Below, in pieces: positions 33,589 through 41,872 of a DNA stretch of 64,000 nt. Under the pieces are notes generated by a model. The model saw only the letters and a program-made list of their open reading frames with translations. It was not told the origin of the DNA and did no database searches. This DNA is from Lentzea tibetensis (GTDB lineage Bacteria; Actinomycetota; Actinomycetes; Mycobacteriales; Pseudonocardiaceae): contig NZ_VOBR01000019.1 of assembly GCF_007845675.1 (NCBI RefSeq), positions 1 through 64,000 on the forward strand. Direction: 5' to 3'. The position numbers and the translations under genes were made by a program. How positions within the stretch are numbered: the first letter of the stretch is position 1; every line of letters begins with the position of its first letter.

Positions 33589-35178
33589 GTGGTTTCACTG
33601 TCGCGCCCGGCCTCGGTGGCCGTGTCAATCGTCCTGCTCGTCAGCACAGCAACTCCCGCTACCGCGACACCGGATGGCCTCAAGGTCACCGCGGTGTCCC
33701 ACACGAGCGTGACGCTCGCGTGGAACGCGTGGGCGGGCGATGTCTTCTCCTACGAACTGGTCCTACCCGACCGCGTGTTCCGGATCGTGCCCGGCGACAG
33801 AACGTCCAAAACGGTGGACAACCTGGTGCCCGGCACCGAGTACCGGTGGCGGATCGCGGCGCGGGACCAGGACATGCGCCTGTCGGCGTTGAGCGACGAG
33901 GTGGTCGTCAAGACGCCGCAGTACCCGGCGGACTCCGAGAAGCCGGGGGCGCCGTCGAATCCGCGCGTTGCGAAGAGCAGTGCGAACAGCATCTCGTTGG
34001 TGTGGAACGCATCCACCGACAATGTCGGTGTCGCGTCGTACGATGTGTTCGACGGCGACAAGAAGGTCACCACCGTTCCCGGCACGGCGGCGGCCGTCAA
34101 CGGGCTGCGCGCGTACAGCCCGCACGAGTTCACAGTCGTGGCGAAGGACTTCGCTGGAAACCGTTCCGCCGCAAGCGATCCGGTGGCGGCACGGACGCGC
34201 GTCGGCGCGGATCCGGTCGGTGAGGCGCGCACGGTCGCCACGAGCGACGACATCCCGTGGGGGCTGACGTTCCTGCCGGACCGGTCGGCGCTGTTCTCCG
34301 AGCGGGACACGTTCCGGATCTACCACGTGTCCGGCGGCAGGAAGACGCTGGCCGCGACGGTGCCGGACACGCACAGCCTGCGCGGCGAGGACGGCGTGCT
34401 CGGGCTGGCCGTGTCACCGGACTTCGTGCGTGACCGGTGGGTGTACGTGTTCCACACCAGGGAGAACGACGGCCGGATCGTGCGGGTGAAGTTCGTCGAC
34501 GGCACGCTCGACTTCACGCGGGCGGAGACCGTGCTGGCCGGCATCCCGCGTGCGAAGAAGCACCTCGGCGGCCGGTTGCGGTTCGGGCCGGACGGCAAGC
34601 TGTACGTCAGCACCGGCGAGTTGCAGCGCGGCGAGCTGGCGCAGGACCTGTCGACGTTGGCGGGCAAGATTCTGCGGATCAACCCGGACGGCTCGGTGCC
34701 GTCGGACAACCCGTTCCCCGGCAGCGCGATCTACAGCTACGGGCACCGCAACCCGCAGGGGCTCGCGTTCGACTCGCGCGGGCGGCTGTGGGTGGCCGAG
34801 TTCGGGCACTTCGAGGTCGACGAGATCAACCTGGTGAAGCCCGGCGGCAACTACGGCTGGCCGTACTGCGAGGGGCCGTGCGGGCGGTTCGTCGACCCGG
34901 TGCGCACGTTCCGCACGTTCGACGCGTCACCGGCCGGGATCGCCATCGTCGACGACGTCATCTACCTGGCGGGTGCGCGCGGGAAGCGGTTGCACCGCAT
35001 GGTGATCCGCGGTGACGCGACGAGCGAGCCGGAGCCGTTCTTCCGCGACCACTACGGCAGGCTGCGCACGGTCGAGGCCACCCCCGCCGGCAACATCTGG
35101 TTGACCAGCACGGGTGGCGACGACCTGCACGAGCCCGGTGGCGACGCGAACGTGATCGTCGAGGTCCGGTTGCGCTAG
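33589..35178 (+). CDS. Secreted FN3-containing sugar dehydrogenase (PQQ-type propeller)
   Basis: Protein of 529 residues: signal peptide about 1-26 (ASVAVSIVLLVSTATPATA), two fibronectin type III domains (about 28-112 and 118-205; VSHTSVTLAWNAW and SSANSISLVWNASTDNVGVA), then a six-bladed soluble-glucose-dehydrogenase-like propeller (about 212-528). Propeller signatures are PWGLTFLPDRSALFSER, EDGVLGLAVSPDFVRDRWVY, LGGRLRFGPDGKLYVSTGE, YSYGHRNPQGLAFDSRG and PGGNYGWPYCEGPCG. It probably oxidises aldose sugars with PQQ outside the cell; no PQQ synthesis genes are visible. GTG at 33589 just before the signal peptide is the chosen start. Confidence 0.9.
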   Translation: MVSLSRPASVAVSIVLLVSTATPATATPDGLKVTAVSHTSVTLAWNAWAGDVFSYELVLPDRVFRIVPGDRTSKTVDNLVPGTEYRWRIAARDQDMRLSALSDEVVVKTPQYPADSEKPGAPSNPRVAKSSANSISLVWNASTDNVGVASYDVFDGDKKVTTVPGTAAAVNGLRAYSPHEFTVVAKDFAGNRSAASDPVAARTRVGADPVGEARTVATSDDIPWGLTFLPDRSALFSERDTFRIYHVSGGRKTLAATVPDTHSLRGEDGVLGLAVSPDFVRDRWVYVFHTRENDGRIVRVKFVDGTLDFTRAETVLAGIPRAKKHLGGRLRFGPDGKLYVSTGELQRGELAQDLSTLAGKILRINPDGSVPSDNPFPGSAIYSYGHRNPQGLAFDSRGRLWVAEFGHFEVDEINLVKPGGNYGWPYCEGPCGRFVDPVRTFRTFDASPAGIAIVDDVIYLAGARGKRLHRMVIRGDATSEPEPFFRDHYGRLRTVEATPAGNIWLTSTGGDDLHEPGGDANVIVEVRLR

Positions 35179-36146
35179 CCCGCGTTGCTCGAGTGCCCCG
35201 GGAACAGGTGCGCGTCGGGGTTGAGTGCGACGGCGATGTTGTTGACCGCCGTCGCCGCCTCGCCGAAACCGGTCGCGATGAGCTTCACCTTCCCGGGGTA
35301 CTGGGCGACGTCGCCGGCCGCGTACACGCGGTCCAGCTTGGTCCTCATCGTGGTGTCGACGACGACCGCGCGGTGGTCCAGCTCCAGGCCCCACGACTCG
35401 ATCGGCCCCAGGTCCGCGGTGAAACCCAATGCTGCCACCACGCTCTGCGCGGGCAGCACCTTCTGGTCACCGGACTTGAGCCGAAGCTCCACTTCGGACA
35501 GCGGCTCGCCACGCAGCTCCAGCACCTCGGCGTCGGTGATGATCTCGATGCCGAGCTCGCGCACCTTCGTGACCGTGCCCGCGTGCGCGCGGAAGGTCGC
35601 GCGGCGGTGCACGAGCGTGACGCTCGCCGCGATCGGGTGCAGCGCGAGGGCCCAGTCGAACGCCGAGTCGCCGCCGCCGACGATGACGACGTGCTGGTCG
35701 GTGTGTTCGGCGAGCACGGGCACGAAGTGCACCATGCCGCGGCCGAGCCAGCCGTCGCCCGCGGGGAGCGGCCTCGGGTTGAACTCGCCCATGCCTGCGG
35801 TGATCAGCACGGCGCCGGTGTTGACGACGCCGCCGTCCGCGAGACCGACGGCCAGACGTCCGTCCTCCAGTGTGGACAGCGTGCGCGCCTGCTGGCCGAG
35901 CAGGTACAGCGGTTTGTACTGCCCCGCCTGTTCGACGAGTCCGTTCACGAGGTCGCGGCCGCGCACGGCGGGGAAGCCGGCCACGTCGAAGATCATTTTT
36001 TCCGGGTACATCGCGGTCACCTGGCCGCCCGGTTCGGGCAAGGCGTCTACCAGTGCGACGGTCAGTTCCCGGAACCCCGCGTAGTAGGCGGCGAACAACC
36101 CCGTGGGTCCAGCGCCCACGATGAGGAGGTCGACGTCACGCTCCAT
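35175..36146 (-). CDS. Type 2 ferredoxin--NADP reductase
   Basis: Protein of 323 residues, thioredoxin-reductase-like but without the CxxC pair. FAD motif IVGAGPTGLFAAYYAG, NADPH motif VIVGGGDSAFDWALAL and the FAD-closing GDVAQYPGKVKLIATGFGEAA. The MYPEKMIFDVAGFP segment is diagnostic of the YumC/ferredoxin-NADP reductase 2 group. It passes electrons between NADPH and ferredoxin. Divergent from fumC. ATG at 36146; the 3' end meets the sugar dehydrogenase stop. Confidence 0.93.
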   Translation of the reverse strand: MERDVDLLIVGAGPTGLFAAYYAGFRELTVALVDALPEPGGQVTAMYPEKMIFDVAGFPAVRGRDLVNGLVEQAGQYKPLYLLGQQARTLSTLEDGRLAVGLADGGVVNTGAVLITAGMGEFNPRPLPAGDGWLGRGMVHFVPVLAEHTDQHVVIVGGGDSAFDWALALHPIAASVTLVHRRATFRAHAGTVTKVRELGIEIITDAEVLELRGEPLSEVELRLKSGDQKVLPAQSVVAALGFTADLGPIESWGLELDHRAVVVDTTMRTKLDRVYAAGDVAQYPGKVKLIATGFGEAATAVNNIAVALNPDAHLFPGHSSNAG

Positions 36147-36209
36147 GAGTTGAGCCCTTCTGCCAGTGGTGGGTGGCAGTGCTGAGATCGACCATAGAGA
36201 CTCGGGAGC

Positions 36210-37604
36210 ATGTCTGAACAGGAGTACCGCGTCGAGCACGACACCATGGGCGAGGTCAGGGTGCCGATCGACGCGTTGTGGCGGGCGCAGACGCAGCGCG
36301 CGGTGGAGAACTTCCCGATTTCCGGTCGTGGCCTCGAACGGTCCCAGATCCGCGCGCTCGGCCTGCTCAAAGCGGCTGCCGCGCGGGTGAACGCCCGGCT
36401 GGGCGTGCTGGACGAAGACGTGGCGCAAGCGATTGCGTCCGCAGCCGACGAGGTCGCCGACGGCAAGCACGACGCGCATTTCCCAGTTGACGTGTTCCAG
36501 ACGGGCTCGGGCACGTCGTCGAACATGAACGCCAACGAGGTCATCGCGACGCTCGCCACCCGGTCGCTCGGCCGTGACGTGCACCCGAACGACCACGTGA
36601 ACGCCTCGCAGTCGTCCAACGACACCTTCCCGACGACCCTGCGCGTCGCCGCGACCGAGGCCGTCGCGAAGGACGTGATCCCCGCGCTGGAGCACCTCGC
36701 GGGCGTGCTGGAGTCACGGGCGGCCTCGTGGTCGGCGCTGGTCAAGTCCGGTCGCACGCACCTGATGGACGCCGTGCCGATCACGCTGGGCCAGGAAGCG
36801 GGCGCGTGGGCCACGCAGGTCCGGTACGGCGTCGCGCGGCTCGAGTCGTCGCTCCCCCGGCTCGCCGAGCTGCCCATCGGCGGCACCGCGGTCGGCAGCG
36901 GCCTGAACGCGCCTGCCGAGTTCGGCGCGGCGGTGTCGGCCGAGCTGGCGTCGGTGACCGGGCTGCCGCTGACGGAGGCCGCGGACCACTTCGAGGCGCA
37001 GGCGACGCAGGACGGCGTCGTCGAGATCTCCGGCCAGCTGCGCGCGACCGCCGTGGGCCTGTTCAAGATCGCGAACGACCTGCGCTGGCTGGGGTCCGGC
37101 CCGCGCACGGGGCTCGGCGAGCTGTCACTGCCGGACCTCCAGCCGGGTTCGTCGATCATGCCGGGCAAGGTGAACCCGGTGATCTCCGAGGCGACGATGA
37201 TGGTCGTGGCCCAGGTGATCGGCAACGACGCGGCCGTCGCGTTCGCCGGTTCGCAGGGCAACTTCCAGCTCAACGTCATGCTGCCGGTGATCGCGCGCAA
37301 CGTCCTCGAGTCGTCGCGCCTGCTCTCCGCCGTGGCGCGGCTGCTGGCGGACAAGGTGCTCGTCGGCGCCGAGCCGCAGGTTGAGCAGATGCGCGAGTAC
37401 GCCGAGTCGTCGCCGTCGATCGTGACGCCGCTGAACCGCTACCTCGGCTACGAGGAGGCCGCGTCGATCGCCAAGCAGTCCCTGAAGGAGCGCAAGACGA
37501 TCCGCGCGGTCGTCCTCGAGCGCGGCCACGTTCCCGGCAAGCTCACCGAGGAGCAGCTCGACACCGCGCTCGACGTTCTGCGGATGGCGAACGGCGGCCG
37601 CTGA
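36210..37604 (+). CDS. fumC: Class II fumarate hydratase
   Basis: Protein of 464 residues. Fumarase/aspartase signature [12 protein letters not shown]; other motifs [35 protein letters not shown] and [17 protein letters not shown]. It interconverts fumarate and malate in the TCA cycle. The QxxxxxSxxPxKxNxxxxE catalytic loop is intact. ATG at 36210 gives [19 protein letters not shown], a standard start. Ends at a hairpin shared with the EamA transporter gene. Confidence 0.97.
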   Translation: MSEQEYRVEHDTMGEVRVPIDALWRAQTQRAVENFPISGRGLERSQIRALGLLKAAAARVNARLGVLDEDVAQAIASAADEVADGKHDAHFPVDVFQTGSGTSSNMNANEVIATLATRSLGRDVHPNDHVNASQSSNDTFPTTLRVAATEAVAKDVIPALEHLAGVLESRAASWSALVKSGRTHLMDAVPITLGQEAGAWATQVRYGVARLESSLPRLAELPIGGTAVGSGLNAPAEFGAAVSAELASVTGLPLTEAADHFEAQATQDGVVEISGQLRATAVGLFKIANDLRWLGSGPRTGLGELSLPDLQPGSSIMPGKVNPVISEATMMVVAQVIGNDAAVAFAGSQGNFQLNVMLPVIARNVLESSRLLSAVARLLADKVLVGAEPQVEQMREYAESSPSIVTPLNRYLGYEEAASIAKQSLKERKTIRAVVLERGHVPGKLTEEQLDTALDVLRMANGGR

Positions 37605-37614
37605 AATCTTTGGC

Positions 37615-37631
37615 GTGAACGGGCCGTTCAC
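37615..37631. terminator. Hairpin between fumC and the EamA transporter gene
   Basis: GTGAACG-GGC-CGTTCAC is a perfect 7-bp stem with a 3-base loop, 10 bp after the fumC stop and overlapping the last codons of the convergent transporter gene. A bidirectional terminator is the likely function; there is no U-run. Confidence 0.55.
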
Positions 37632-38548
37632 TGCACAGCACCGGCGGAGATGTCGGTGCTGTGTGGCAACGTTGTTTCTGGGGTGTCCCCCTCAAGGGGA
37701 CCCCTGCTCAAGTTTGCGCTGCGGCCTCTGCGCAGGCCGATGACGCAGCCGAGGCCGACCGTGAGCGCGCCGAGCACGGACACGAGTGTCAGCTGTTGCG
37801 CGCCGAGCGCCACCGAGGTGACCAGCCCGGACACCGGCATCATGCCGATCAGCACACCGGCCCGGTCCGGCCCGAGCGTGTTGACCGAGAAGTACCAGAG
37901 GCCGAACGCCACGGCCGTCAGCAACGTGCCCAGCAGGATCAGCGCCACGAGCTGACGGGTGTCCGGCATCCGCCAGCCGCCGACGAACGTGCCGGCCACC
38001 GCACCGATCACCGCCGCCAGCAGGCACGTCCACGTCGACACGGCCAGCACCCCGAGCCGCCGCACGACGCCCACCGCGAACACGGTGAACGACACCTCAC
38101 CGGCCATCGTCAGCAGGGCGAGCGCCAGCCCCGGCCCGTGCCACGCGCCACCACCGGACAGCACGACGACACCCGCGCCGACCACCACGGCCCCCACGAC
38201 CGCGGCCGCCGAACGCCGTGCCGCGAGCAGTGCCAGCGCGATCGGGCTCGCGCCGAGCACGGCCGCGACGAAGCCCGGCTCCGCGTAGCGCTGCGCGGCC
38301 AGGATCACCGCGTTGAACCCGAGCATGCCGGTCGCCACCAGCCCAAGCAGCGCGGGCATGTCCCGCAAGGCCGGCAGCGGCAGGCGCTTGCCGCTCACGA
38401 GCACGACCAGCAACAACACCGCAGCGCCGAGCGCGTACCGCATCGCCTGGCCGGTCAGCAGCGGGTAGCCCTCCAGCATCCCCGTGACCGGCACCGACGC
38501 CCCGACGATCGTCGCCGCCCCCGCTCCCGCAACCACCCCTAGTCTCAT
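37628..38548 (-). CDS. EamA (DMT) family transporter
   Basis: Protein of 306 residues with ten hydrophobic helices in two EamA repeats (first about 5-135, second about 145-285), for example VVGAVVVGAGVVVLSGGGAW and LVSVLGALTVGLGCVIGLRR. DMT carriers export amino acids, metabolites or drugs. It is divergent from a MocR regulator with an inverted repeat between, so the regulator probably controls it; substrate might be an amine or a vitamin-B6-related compound by analogy with other MocR-DMT pairs. ATG 38548. Confidence 0.9.
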   Translation of the reverse strand: MRLGVVAGAGAATIVGASVPVTGMLEGYPLLTGQAMRYALGAAVLLLVVLVSGKRLPLPALRDMPALLGLVATGMLGFNAVILAAQRYAEPGFVAAVLGASPIALALLAARRSAAAVVGAVVVGAGVVVLSGGGAWHGPGLALALLTMAGEVSFTVFAVGVVRRLGVLAVSTWTCLLAAVIGAVAGTFVGGWRMPDTRQLVALILLGTLLTAVAFGLWYFSVNTLGPDRAGVLIGMMPVSGLVTSVALGAQQLTLVSVLGALTVGLGCVIGLRRGRSANLSRGPLEGDTPETTLPHSTDISAGAVQ

Positions 38549-38568
38549 GCGAACAGCCTCAACTCAAT

Positions 38569-38614
38569 GTGGTCCAGGTTTAAGCTCCACTTCGATGGAG
38601 ACGAACTGGACCAC
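38569..38614. promoter_or_regulatory. Candidate MocR operator (inverted GTGGTCCAG)
   Basis: GTGGTCCAG (38569-38577) and its exact reverse complement CTGGACCAC (38606-38614) are separated by 28 bp. The left copy lies in the EamA/mocR intergenic space, the right copy in the first codons of mocR. MocR/GntR-type dimers often bind spaced 7-9-bp repeats, so autoregulation and control of the transporter are likely. Binding is inferred. Confidence 0.5.
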
Positions 38615-39959
38615 TTTCCGCGAGCTGCTGCTGCCTGAGCACGGCAGGCGGCGCGGTGTGGAGGCGGAGCTGCGGCGGGCCATCCGCGAGGGCAGGCTCA
38701 CGCCCGGCACCCGGCTGCCGTCCAGCCGCGACCTCGCGCAGCAGCTCGGCATCGCTCGCGGCACCGTGACGTCCGCCTACGCGCAGCTCGTCGGCGAGGG
38801 CTACCTGACCGCGCGCCGCGGTTCCGGCACGACCGTCGCACCGCTCGGCCCGGAAACGGCCGAGCGCACGCCGGAGCCGCCCGAGCGGTGGCGCTACAAC
38901 CTCCGCCCCGGCCTGCCCGCGCTCAGCGCGTTCCCGCGCGCCGAGTGGCTCGCCGCGCACCGCGCCGCGCTGACCGAGCTGCCGGACGACGACCTCGCCT
39001 ACCCCGACCCGGCCGGGTACGCGGGGCTGCGCGGCGAGCTCGCCGACTACCTCGCCCGCGTCCGCGCCGTCACCGCACGGGACATCGTGATCACCAACGG
39101 CTCGGCCGACGCGCTCTCGCTGCTCGCGCGCGTGCTGCGCGGCAGCATCGCGGTCGAGGAGCCGAGTCACTTCGGCGCGGTGGGCATGCTGGCGTCGCAC
39201 GGACTGCGCATCGTGCCGATCCCGGTCGACGACAACGGCATCCGCGTCGACCTGCTGTCCACAACGGACTGCTCGGCCGTGCTGGTGACGTCCGCGCACC
39301 AGTTCCCGCTCGGTGTGGTGCTGCACCCCGAACGCAGGCGCGCGCTCGTCAAATGGGCACAGGCGCGCGACGCGGTGATCATCGAGGACGACTACGACGC
39401 CGAGCACCGCTACGACCGGCCCGCGCTCGGCGCGCTGCAGTCACTCGCCCCCGAGCACGTCGTGTACCAGGGCAGCACCAGCAAGGTGCTGGCACCGGCG
39501 ATGCGGCTCGGCTGGCTCGTCGTACCGGAACGGCTGCGCGACGCGGTCGTGGACCGCAAGCGCCTCGACGACCTGGGCAGTGCCACCATTCCCCAGGCCG
39601 CGCTGGCGCATCTGCTGCGCACCGGCGGCTATGACCGGCACCTGCGGCGCACGCGCACGTTGTACCGCAAGCGTCGGGACGCTTTGTTGGACTCCTTCGC
39701 CGAACACCTCCCTTCGTGGCAACCGATCGGCGTCGCCGCCGGGCTGCACGTGGTGATGCGGCTGCCCGACGGTATCGACGACGTTGCCCTGCAACAAGAA
39801 TTGGCGGGCAAGGGCATCAACGTGATGGCCCTCACCAACTACTACCAGGGCACACCGACATTTCCGGGCCTCGTCCTCGGGTACGCGGCGCTGTCCCCGG
39901 ACCGCCTGCGCGAGGCGGTCCGGGAGATCGCTCAGTCGAGGTTCGTGCAGGTGGCCTGA
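38595..39959 (+). CDS. MocR/PdxR-type GntR regulator with aminotransferase domain
   Basis: Protein of 454 residues. Residues 10-80 are a GntR winged helix (ELRRAIREGRLTPGTRLPSS, LGIARGTVTSAYAQLVGEGY). Residues about 100-450 are a fold-type-I aminotransferase domain with AYPDPAGYAGLRGELADYL, ITNGSADALSLLARVL, IIEDDYDAEHRYD and the PLP-lysine region YQGSTSKVLAPAMRLGWLV (Lys in STSK). MocR proteins sense PLP or its aldimines. ATG at 38595; a longer upstream start would run into the EamA gene. Its tail overlaps a lectin-like gene by 28 bp. Confidence 0.95.
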   Translation: METNWTTFRELLLPEHGRRRGVEAELRRAIREGRLTPGTRLPSSRDLAQQLGIARGTVTSAYAQLVGEGYLTARRGSGTTVAPLGPETAERTPEPPERWRYNLRPGLPALSAFPRAEWLAAHRAALTELPDDDLAYPDPAGYAGLRGELADYLARVRAVTARDIVITNGSADALSLLARVLRGSIAVEEPSHFGAVGMLASHGLRIVPIPVDDNGIRVDLLSTTDCSAVLVTSAHQFPLGVVLHPERRRALVKWAQARDAVIIEDDYDAEHRYDRPALGALQSLAPEHVVYQGSTSKVLAPAMRLGWLVVPERLRDAVVDRKRLDDLGSATIPQAALAHLLRTGGYDRHLRRTRTLYRKRRDALLDSFAEHLPSWQPIGVAAGLHVVMRLPDGIDDVALQQELAGKGINVMALTNYYQGTPTFPGLVLGYAALSPDRLREAVREIAQSRFVQVA

Positions 39960-41767
39960 GCCGCGAGCGAGCAGTACCGCAGCGACTGGGTGCCGTGGCG
40001 GTACAGCAACGCCATCTCGCCGGTGCGGCGGAAGATCAGCGCCGGGTCCGACGTGGTCTCCGTGTCACCGGTCTCGATCTCGGTCCACGGGCCGAACTCG
40101 CCCGAGCCGGGAGCGGCCTGCGTGGTGCGTTCCCACTTGCCGTTGAACTTCCGCGCGACGATCGTGACCTTGCCGTCGGCATCGCGCGCGAGGGCCGGTG
40201 ACGACGTGTTGTAGTAGCCGAGCTGGTTCCACGACCGGCCGGCGCCCGCGACGATGACGTGGCCCTGCTGGGACTGACCCGCGACCCACACCTGACCGGC
40301 GCCATCGGCGACAGCCGTGACGCCGTCGCTGTACAACAGGATTCCGTTGCCGAACTGCTGGAACTCACCGAGCCCGGATGCCGTGTGCGTGACCTCGAAC
40401 AGCTCGCCGCGGGTGTTGCGCACGAACAGGTTCACCGAGCTGTCGGTCTGCTTGCCGATCGTCGCGTAGCCGCTCAGGTCGGTGCCGCCGAGTGCGCGCC
40501 ACGGCAACGTGCCCTCGCGCAGCCAGAGCTGGCCGTCGACAACTCCGTACAGCGCAACGGTTCCGTTCGCGCGGCGGTGCACCGCGGGCGCGTGCGACAG
40601 GTAGCCCGCGTGCTCCTGGCGCTGCTGCCACTGACCATCCGCGGACCACCGGTTGGCCGACGCGCCGAAGCGCTCGGTGCCGTACACCTCGGCGACGCCC
40701 GTGCTGGACACGTGCGGCCGCAACACGTTCCCGTACACCTGGCCCGGCGCGGTGGTGGAGCGGAAGCTCGCCGGATCGGTCATCGTCCCGTGCACCAGGG
40801 AGTCGTTCTTGACCTGGAACGTGTGCAGCACACCGAGATCGGAGTCGACGACCGCGGGCGGGTAGGTGGACCCGCTCAGCCCGTGCTCCTCGGGCGAGCG
40901 CATCGTCTTCGAGCGGCAGTTCCACGTGTTCGCGCCGATGTCGCGCAGACCTGCCCAGTCACGGCCGGCCAGCCGCCCGGTGTCCGCCACCCACCGGTTG
41001 CTCGCCTCGTCGTAGCCGTACCAGAGGAGATCACCGTTGTAGCGGTTCACGCCGTAGAGGACGTCGCCGCCCATGGAGAACATCTTCTCGAACATCTGCC
41101 AGCCCTGGCCTGAGCTCGTGTTCTCGCGGATCCAGCGCTGCGAACCCTGGTGGTACCGGAAGCGCGTCATGGCGCCGTCCGAGCGCCTCGCCTGCAGCAC
41201 ACCGGGACCGGCCGCGGTGATCATGTCGTACTGGCCCCAGCCGGTGGCCAGCACGCGGCCGCTCTCGGGGTGCCAGCCCTGGTGCGCCTCGTCGAAGTAC
41301 CACCAGCGCAGGTCGCCCTGCTGGTCGATCGTGAAGAGCGCGCCTTCGGAGTCGAACGTGATCCGGTTGCGGTAGGCCGCCGACGTGTAGAGCTGCCAGT
41401 CCGAGCCGATCACGTCGTACTGGCCGCCGTGCGGCAGCTGCCGGAACTCCCTGCCGTTGAAGGAGAACTTCCGCAGCTCGCCGGAGTCGGTGATGTTGTG
41501 GACGGATCCGCCGCGCCCGACCAGCGTGCGACCGGACCAGCCGGTGCCGATCCGGGTCGGTTGCGGGCCGTACCAGGCGAAGCCGCCGTTGGCCGGGTCG
41601 CCGTGGGCGAACACCCAGTACTCGCCGTTCTGCCGAACGGTGTGGATCCAGCCCTCCGACGCGCACGACACCGTCGGTGACTCCGACGTCGCCACCGCCG
41701 CCGGAGCGGTGATCGCAGTGGCCGCCGCCGCCACTGCGAGCACAACGGGAACATGTCTCAGTCTCAT
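39932..41767 (-). CDS. Secreted tachylectin-2/PLL-like propeller protein
   Basis: Protein of 611 residues with a signal peptide (VPVVLAVAAAATAITAPAAV). Residues about 30-295 form a propeller of tachylectin-2 type with repeated strands: GEYWVFAHGDPANGGFAWYG, GTGWSGRTLVGRGGSVHNIT, DQQGDLRWWYFDEAHQGW. Residues about 310-600 form a second propeller resembling the PLL/sialidase-like lectins (VTAVADGAGQVWVAG, SSPALARDADGKVTIVARK, SDPALIFRRTGEMALLYRH). It probably binds sugars outside the cell. No catalytic motif seen. Paralogue of the next gene; the two share layout and many motifs. Confidence 0.75.
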   Translation of the reverse strand: MRLRHVPVVLAVAAAATAITAPAAVATSESPTVSCASEGWIHTVRQNGEYWVFAHGDPANGGFAWYGPQPTRIGTGWSGRTLVGRGGSVHNITDSGELRKFSFNGREFRQLPHGGQYDVIGSDWQLYTSAAYRNRITFDSEGALFTIDQQGDLRWWYFDEAHQGWHPESGRVLATGWGQYDMITAAGPGVLQARRSDGAMTRFRYHQGSQRWIRENTSSGQGWQMFEKMFSMGGDVLYGVNRYNGDLLWYGYDEASNRWVADTGRLAGRDWAGLRDIGANTWNCRSKTMRSPEEHGLSGSTYPPAVVDSDLGVLHTFQVKNDSLVHGTMTDPASFRSTTAPGQVYGNVLRPHVSSTGVAEVYGTERFGASANRWSADGQWQQRQEHAGYLSHAPAVHRRANGTVALYGVVDGQLWLREGTLPWRALGGTDLSGYATIGKQTDSSVNLFVRNTRGELFEVTHTASGLGEFQQFGNGILLYSDGVTAVADGAGQVWVAGQSQQGHVIVAGAGRSWNQLGYYNTSSPALARDADGKVTIVARKFNGKWERTTQAAPGSGEFGPWTEIETGDTETTSDPALIFRRTGEMALLYRHGTQSLRYCSLAAQATCTNLD

Positions 41768-41840
41768 CGAACCCCCAGTTGGTCGTGGCGCAATTGTGCC
41801 GGGAGGGTCTGACAGTTCTACTGCCGTTCGGTCGAACGGC

Positions 41841-41866
41841 CCCCGGACCGCCGAAGCGGTCCGGGG
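41841..41866 (-). terminator. Terminator downstream of the second propeller protein
   Basis: CCCCGGACCGC (41841-41851) pairs perfectly with GCGGTCCGGGG (41856-41866), loop CGAA. It lies 6 bp past the stop of the minus-strand gene ending at 41873, and separates it from the downstream paralogue, which therefore likely has its own promoter. Confidence 0.85.
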
Positions 41867-41872
41867 AGTCGA

